This document shows, piece after piece, positions 58,646 to 64,000 of a DNA stretch of 64,000 nt (position 1 is its first letter; every line of letters starts with the position of its first letter). A program made the position numbers and the translations under genes. The notes under the pieces were generated by a model, which ran no database searches, was not told the DNA's origin, and saw nothing but the letters and a program-made list of their open reading frames with translations. The stretch comes from Dryomyza anilis (Eukaryota; Arthropoda; Insecta; Diptera; Dryomyzidae): assembly GCA_951804985.1 (NCBI GenBank), contig OX638133.1, positions 5,476,501 through 5,540,500 on the forward strand, given 5' to 3'.

Positions 58646-58760
58646 TAGGTACCAGCATCAACAAAAATAACAATGTCAGTATTCAGATTATCCGAAGAAT
58701 AACCCTTGCCAACAAGTATTACTTGGGGTCAGTAGGCAATTGAGTAGTAGCCGGCCGAAA
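58646..58760 (+). pseudogene. LINE remnant, 3' part after the MITE
   Basis: Plus strand reads GTSINKNNNVSIQIIRRITL then ANKYYLG, the typical segment ...GTSIN..N.VS.EI.RRI.LANR.YFGL of this LINE group, which follows the 5' part by about 20 missing residues. Confidence 0.8.
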
Positions 58761-60074
58761 CCCATCATCGGTTATATTGGCCATATAAGTAAATATTCTA
58801 AAACACCTCTCGGAGTCCAATTAAATTTGTCCCTTTTTTTGAAATTTTTCGAAAATAAAGATATAATGTATCAAATACAACCTGGTGGAGAAAATATTAT
58901 AAAGGGTTAAAATGTTCTCCAAACATGAAACCATTTTTAGAGAAATCTATACAATTTGTATTTTATTAGCTCTATAATTCTAAAAATATTAAAACTAAAT
59001 AATTTATTTTCTAACTTAATTTTCCCACGCATGCTGCGCGATACTGCGATTTAATAATTCAGCAGCAATTTGTTTAATAAACACAAAATAATCAACACCG
59101 AAAACAAATAAATCGCAACAAGATAACAGAACGCTACCAAAATTCAAATATATATAGAAATAAATGAAGCCGTGCTCAACAGCAGCAGCCAATTATAAAA
59201 TAATTAAATGCTTCGAACCAAACTAATGCCGCCATTAAATTGGAAACAAAGTAGTTAATCAAAATTAAACAATGTCCGAGAGAGAGAAAGAGCTGTGCCT
59301 AAAATAATATTTATCTAACCAAATTTGTGCAACTTTTTTTTCTGTACTGTTTACTGATTTTGTTGTTGGTCACATTGGTCATTGAGGTATGTTGTGGACT
59401 AAGTGGTGGTGTTGAACCCAACATTTTTGCTACTTGTTTCTACAACACACAACTCGACATTGGTCTAACACGTTAGATAAGCCAAATAAATATCGCAACG
59501 CAACGAAGCCGACATTTTCGAACGGTGAGGCTGACTAAAGCCACGAGCAATATCAATAGCAACAACATCATCATCATCGGCAACAATGCACTATCACAGC
59601 TCATATACAATGCAACTGGCTAATAAATCTGATTTAGATTTAACCTAATCGAAGCGGGAGCAGAAGGCCAACGTCATTGATAGCATTGGCTAGGGGGAGC
59701 GTCCAAACAGGTCCAAACAAATTGCACGTAGCTATGGGCTAAATGGACGACAACAACCATATTAATCCAAATTAGCATCAAAGTGATTTAATTGCTTGGA
59801 ATTCGGCAACTACAATGGAGAAGCAACAAAAGCAGCTGTGTAAACTTAGGTAAACGTTAACCTGTTTCCTATTTTGGAACCGAACTCCACAACCTATAAT
59901 GGTTGTAGTTCTGTAATATCTGCCTCATTGACAGTTGATGTATATTGTTACTTTAAATGTGGGTGTTGTAGAATAACTCGAATAATTAGAATGAATAAAA
60001 AATTGTATAATCAAAATTGAATCATAAATTCGTAATTAATTTGGAGATCTTCGTTGTAGATGTAAATTTCAGAT

Positions 60075-61253
60075 ACATCATATTGATGAATTCCGTTCTT
60101 CAAACCATGATTCATTGTATTGAAGCATATTAATGACTATCGGTATCAATGTTATGAATGCGGTCATAAATATGATGAACGCTTGGTAACTGTCGAAAAA
60201 GTGTTCTTCAATATGATGAACTCTATGCGAATAACGCGATTCATCATTTTAATGAACAAATACATAAAATACAACATACATGTACATCATATTGAAGAAT
60301 GATGTTCATTAAACTAAATTTCAATCAGAATATTTATTTTTCGTTATTTTTTTTGCCATACTTCTCAGTTCTCAAGTAGTTCTCGTATGATATTTCTTAT
60401 ATAATGCTTGCTCGACATGCATAAATTAGTAAAATGCTTTGTAATATATTTATTTTTAATTTCAACATTTTATTAATAAAAAGTTATATTTATAAAAAAT
60501 ATATTAAAAAAAAATTTTTTTTCAAACATTTTTTTAAAATTTTCTTTTCGAAAATAAAATTTTTTTTTTTTAAATAATTTTTTTTTCGAAAAATTTTAGT
60601 TTTTGGATAATTTCTTTTTTTTGGAAAAAAAATTATTTAAATAAAAATTTTGCAACATTTATTTTTAATTATTTTTCTAAAATTTTTAAATAAAAATTTT
60701 GCAACACTTTTTTTTAATTATTTTCAAAAATTTTTTTTTTTTTGAAAAATTTGTAAAAAAATATTATATTGATAAATATTATGAACATATGACGATTCAA
60801 ATTCATTGTATTGAATATTTCAATATTCACTATGATGTTCGATAGTATGAATAATTTCATATATATAATGAATGTATTCATCAATATATGTCATTTAATG
60901 AAAGGTGGTATCAATATGATAAATGTGGTAGTTGGCGAAAAATTCATAATAAAGGGTTTTTCAACAGGGACGCTACAAAAGTAGAGCGACAGGGACAGCA
61001 AACGACGCCATATTTCTTGCCGCTCTTTTGACATTTCTCTTCAGTAAGGTTTGCCATTTCATGATGGAAAGATATACGAATTCGAATTTCGGTAGTATAT
61101 TTTAATAATTTCGACTCGTTGTTGGCTCGTATATCTTTCCATCATGAAATGGCAAACCTTAGCGTCCCTGTTGAAAAACCATTTTGTAGCGCTCTTATTG
61201 AAAAACCCTTTATTTATGAATAAATTCATCATATTGATGATTTTTGTTCTGTG
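60075..61253 (-). mobile_element. A-family MITE, copy 5, with a hairpin element inside
   Basis: Lacks the first bases of the left end (starts ACATCATATTGATGAATT), has the inner blocks TTCAAACCATGATTCATTG and CTTCTCAGTTCTCAAGTAGT and ends GTTCTGTG. The hairpin element at 60,952-61,210 interrupts ATTCATAATATTTATGAATA. Confidence 0.82.
60952..61210. mobile_element. Hairpin (AAGGGTTTTTCAA) element, copy 3, nested
   Basis: 259 bp, AAGGGTTTTTCAACAGGG to TTGAAAAACCCTT, flanked by TA (60,950-60,951; 61,211-61,212). Removing the element and one TA restores the A-family consensus exactly. The right arm is shortened by about 90 bases relative to copy 2. Confidence 0.9.
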
Positions 61254-62010
61254 TTTAATGACAGCCGGTATTTTTTACCTCAGAAAACAATATTGTACTG
61301 TTATTAATTTGTGTTTCCTATAAAATTAAATTAAAACTAAAAAACCTATAGACCAAAATTTTCAGTTTCAAAAAAAGCTTTAAACGAGAATCTAATAAAT
61401 AGTTTTTGTTATTAATTATTTTAATATGTAAAACCTACAAATTTTCTATACATTGTGAAACCATTACCAATATTGCACACCACCGGCACGACACGCACTT
61501 ACAATAACAGCCAACTTCCCGCAGCTAAGCCTCTCATTCATCTCCTGACTATGATGGCCAGAATCGTATGCATCATGGATAACGTATTGCCAGGCAATTT
61601 TAATGCTCGTGTCTCGGTGTGTTTTTGGAAATAAATTGCGTGGCTAATGTCGTTGCGACGATCTATTCGTATCTACTACTTATATCCCTATATATGTATG
61701 AGGCAATTGTTGTAGGTAGCTAAATGTGCTACCTTTGCCTAGATGGCACAGCACTTTGAAATACTATAATTGAATTTCGAATTTAAGATTTGTGGACATC
61801 TATTATTTTTGTACAGTATATTTTTAGAAATCAGAATTTCTTTTTATTAAGAACGATCAAATTCTGTTTGAACATAGCCAACCAAGATTTTTCATATTTT
61901 GTATTTTGATGATGTTAAGGATTTTATTTGAAATATAAAAATTAAATAAATCAAATCAAATTTAATTTGGAAATTTCTCAATTATCTAATGAAATTCAGA
62001 ATTTATTATG

Positions 62011-62693
62011 CACAGAAAAATATGTACATCATATTGATGAATTCCGTTCTTCAAACCATGATTCATTGTATTGACGAACCACTCATAATATTAATGACTA
62101 ACGCCATTATTGTTATGAATGCTATCATAAATATGAAGAACGCTTGATAATTGTCGAAAAAATGTTCTTCAATATAATGAACTGTATGTGAAGAATACGT
62201 TTCATCATATTAATTAATTATATTAAACATGTTCATCATATTGAAGAACGCTGTTCATTAAACTAAATTTTTATCAAAATACTTTTTTTTTCGTTCATTT
62301 TTTTGCCGTACTTCTCAGTTCTCAAGTAGTTCTTGTGTGTTATTTCTTATATAATGCTTGCTCGACATGAATAAATTAGTAAAGTGTTTTATAATATATT
62401 TATTATAATAACAACTTTTTATTAATAAAAAGTTATATATATAAAAATATATTTTTGAAAAAAAAATTTGTTTGACCAATTTTTATTTTCGAAAAAAAAT
62501 TATTTCAAAATTTTTTTTTTGAAAAAAAAAATATTTTTTGGACAGTTTTTGTTTCGGACAATTTTTTTTTAATTTTTTTACTGTTATTTAAAAAAAAAAA
62601 TTTACAACACTTTTTTTTTCGAATTATTTTATTGGGTAAAAAATTCATTATATTTATGAATAAATTCATCATATTGCAGATTTTTTTTCTGTG
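62011..62693 (-). mobile_element. A-family MITE, copy 6
   Basis: 683 bp from CACAGAAAAATATGTACATC to TTTTTTTTCTGTG, with the family's inner blocks. It is flanked by TG on both sides and not TA. The interior is shorter than in copies 1 and 4. Confidence 0.82.
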
Positions 62694-64000
62694 TGGTATT
62701 ATCTAAATTTGTAATGGAAATCTTAATTTTATTTGGAATTATCGTAACTTGTAATGGAAAGTCTCAATGTTAATTGGAAATTTTATTCATTTCGGAATGG
62801 AAACTCTGCATTTTAATTGGATTTTCCTCATTTCCAAATGAAAAACTAAATTTTATTTGGTATTTTATCAACTTGAGAAGGATTACACTACTCAACAAAA
62901 CGATAAAAAATGTTAGCCATGGACAACCCATACAACATCGTGGCTGTTGATTTTGACTACATACTCAGTTTTTAAGAAAATTGCTCTCGAATTTTCAGGT
63001 CGTTTTCAGCCACTTTTTAGAATTAAAAAAATACAGACCCTTACACAACCAGTTTACCAAAAACATGTAAACGCAATTTTACTTTGAATTGTCAAGACTA
63101 ATTACAATATACCGTTAAGTACTATTATTCCGATAAGTTTTTAGAATATTTCAATCTAAACTCGAAAAATATTGATTTTTTAGACTATTTTCGGAAGATT
63201 TTTTAGCATTGTGAATATAACGATAAATAACAAAATGATATACAATCATGCGGATCATAGTTCAAACTAATGATGAAAATTACTAACATTTTTGTATCAC
63301 TTCTCATTTTTAAAATATGCTCTATCAGTTTACATCAAAAACTGTTAAAATTTAATTTCATTCGGAAAGCACATAATTTTAAACCGTCTTGAATTATTTG
63401 TATTAAAAAATGGAATTCAAAACACAAAGAATTTTAACTATCAATTACAGTCATGCAGACAACCATTAATTCTATATTCGATAATAGTAACATTTCTCAA
63501 TAAAGAATGAAATCCATTTAGTAAAATTTAAATATTAATTACAGAGCACGTTTGAGTACTGTCTCAAATCAAGCTGCCCCCAAAGTAGTCTCTAATATGA
63601 ATCCTTATAATAAAAAAATACTTTAGATGAAATAATGCTTGACATCGCTGGCTCAAATTCGTGCACATAAGTAAAAGGTTACCATGATTATTTCAAGTCA
63701 AAGACTGAAAATATAAAAAAAAAAAAATCAGCACGGACATAAAAAAAAACAAAAAAAAAACGTAAAGTCAGGGGACAAAAAACAACGAATAAGCAATATT
63801 TATTGAGTACGTGATCTTTGGTGAGTCCTTATGTGACCGACAGTTTTGAATTTTTTATTGCCCACAGACAAACACACACATTTCGATGTACTCTTATAGT
63901 ATATAATACAGGGTAGTTAATTAGACAAAATATAAAAAGGAATAAAGAAATTTTAAAATATAATTAAATTTAAAAAAATAATGTCAGTTCATTATTAATA

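Larger units (their letters stand above)
41689..64000 (-). other. Upstream Camta intron or 5' flank
   Basis: No coding exon could be supported in these 22.3 kb on either strand, though at least one earlier Camta coding exon must exist here or beyond the window. Repeats inside are listed separately. Stretches 44,050-45,095, 46,390-50,850, 52,330-53,745, 54,085-56,480, 58,760-60,070, 61,255-62,010 and 62,695-64,000 show no gene; 46,900-50,400 and 59,030-59,860 have some non-repetitive, less AT-rich sequence that could hold regulatory elements or untranslated exons. Confidence 0.5.

Overview
The window is a stretch of AT-rich insect nuclear DNA that carries most of one gene on the minus strand: Camta, the calmodulin-binding transcription activator. 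Twenty coding exons, all with GT/AG junctions and matching phases, run from 41,688 down to the stop codon at 12,311. Together they give 1,744 residues with the full CAMTA order: CG-1 DNA-binding domain, Gln/Asn-rich region, IPT/TIG domain, ankyrin repeats, and four IQ-type calmodulin-binding motifs. The 5' coding exon(s) before the CG-1 domain were not found, so the gene is partial at its 5' end here. The Gln/His/Asn runs, the mariner and jockey/I-like transposon fossils and the fly-type CAMTA sequence point to a higher fly (Diptera, Brachycera) with a repeat-swollen genome. The species cannot be fixed from the sequence.

Layout on the plus strand: 1-12,310 is downstream flank and probable 3' UTR, with two large A-family MITEs, a 21-bp tandem array, a fold-back element and a tRNA-like sequence. 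12,311-17,311 holds the last six exons (IQ motifs and acidic/Ser-rich region) with a mariner fossil in the last intron. 20,849-23,719 holds a compact run of exons (IPT, ankyrin). 26,728-28,170 is the large polyQ/N exon. 29,485-33,185 and 41,597-41,688 hold the CG-1 exons, which are separated by an 8.4-kb intron filled with a CGATA-rich 18-19-bp satellite. 41,689-64,000 is the upstream intron or 5' flank, with no gene recognised, and is made largely of nested transposons.

The rest is repeat biology. At least ten repeat families can be defined by comparing copies inside the window. Several insertions are nested, so an uninterrupted copy elsewhere supplies the pre-insertion sequence: the hairpin element inside an A-family MITE (60,952-61,210), an A-family MITE inside a LINE (57,709-58,645), a fold-back element inside an A-family MITE (near 8,960-9,900), and a TIR element inside a larger repeat (45,184-45,870). 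TA target duplications can be read directly for several families. I found no second protein-coding gene, no certain functional tRNA and no CRISPR. The most unusual points are the CGATA satellite blocks flanking the isolated CG-1 exon, the near-perfect hairpins within the Camta transcription unit, and a tandem in-frame splice acceptor in Camta.
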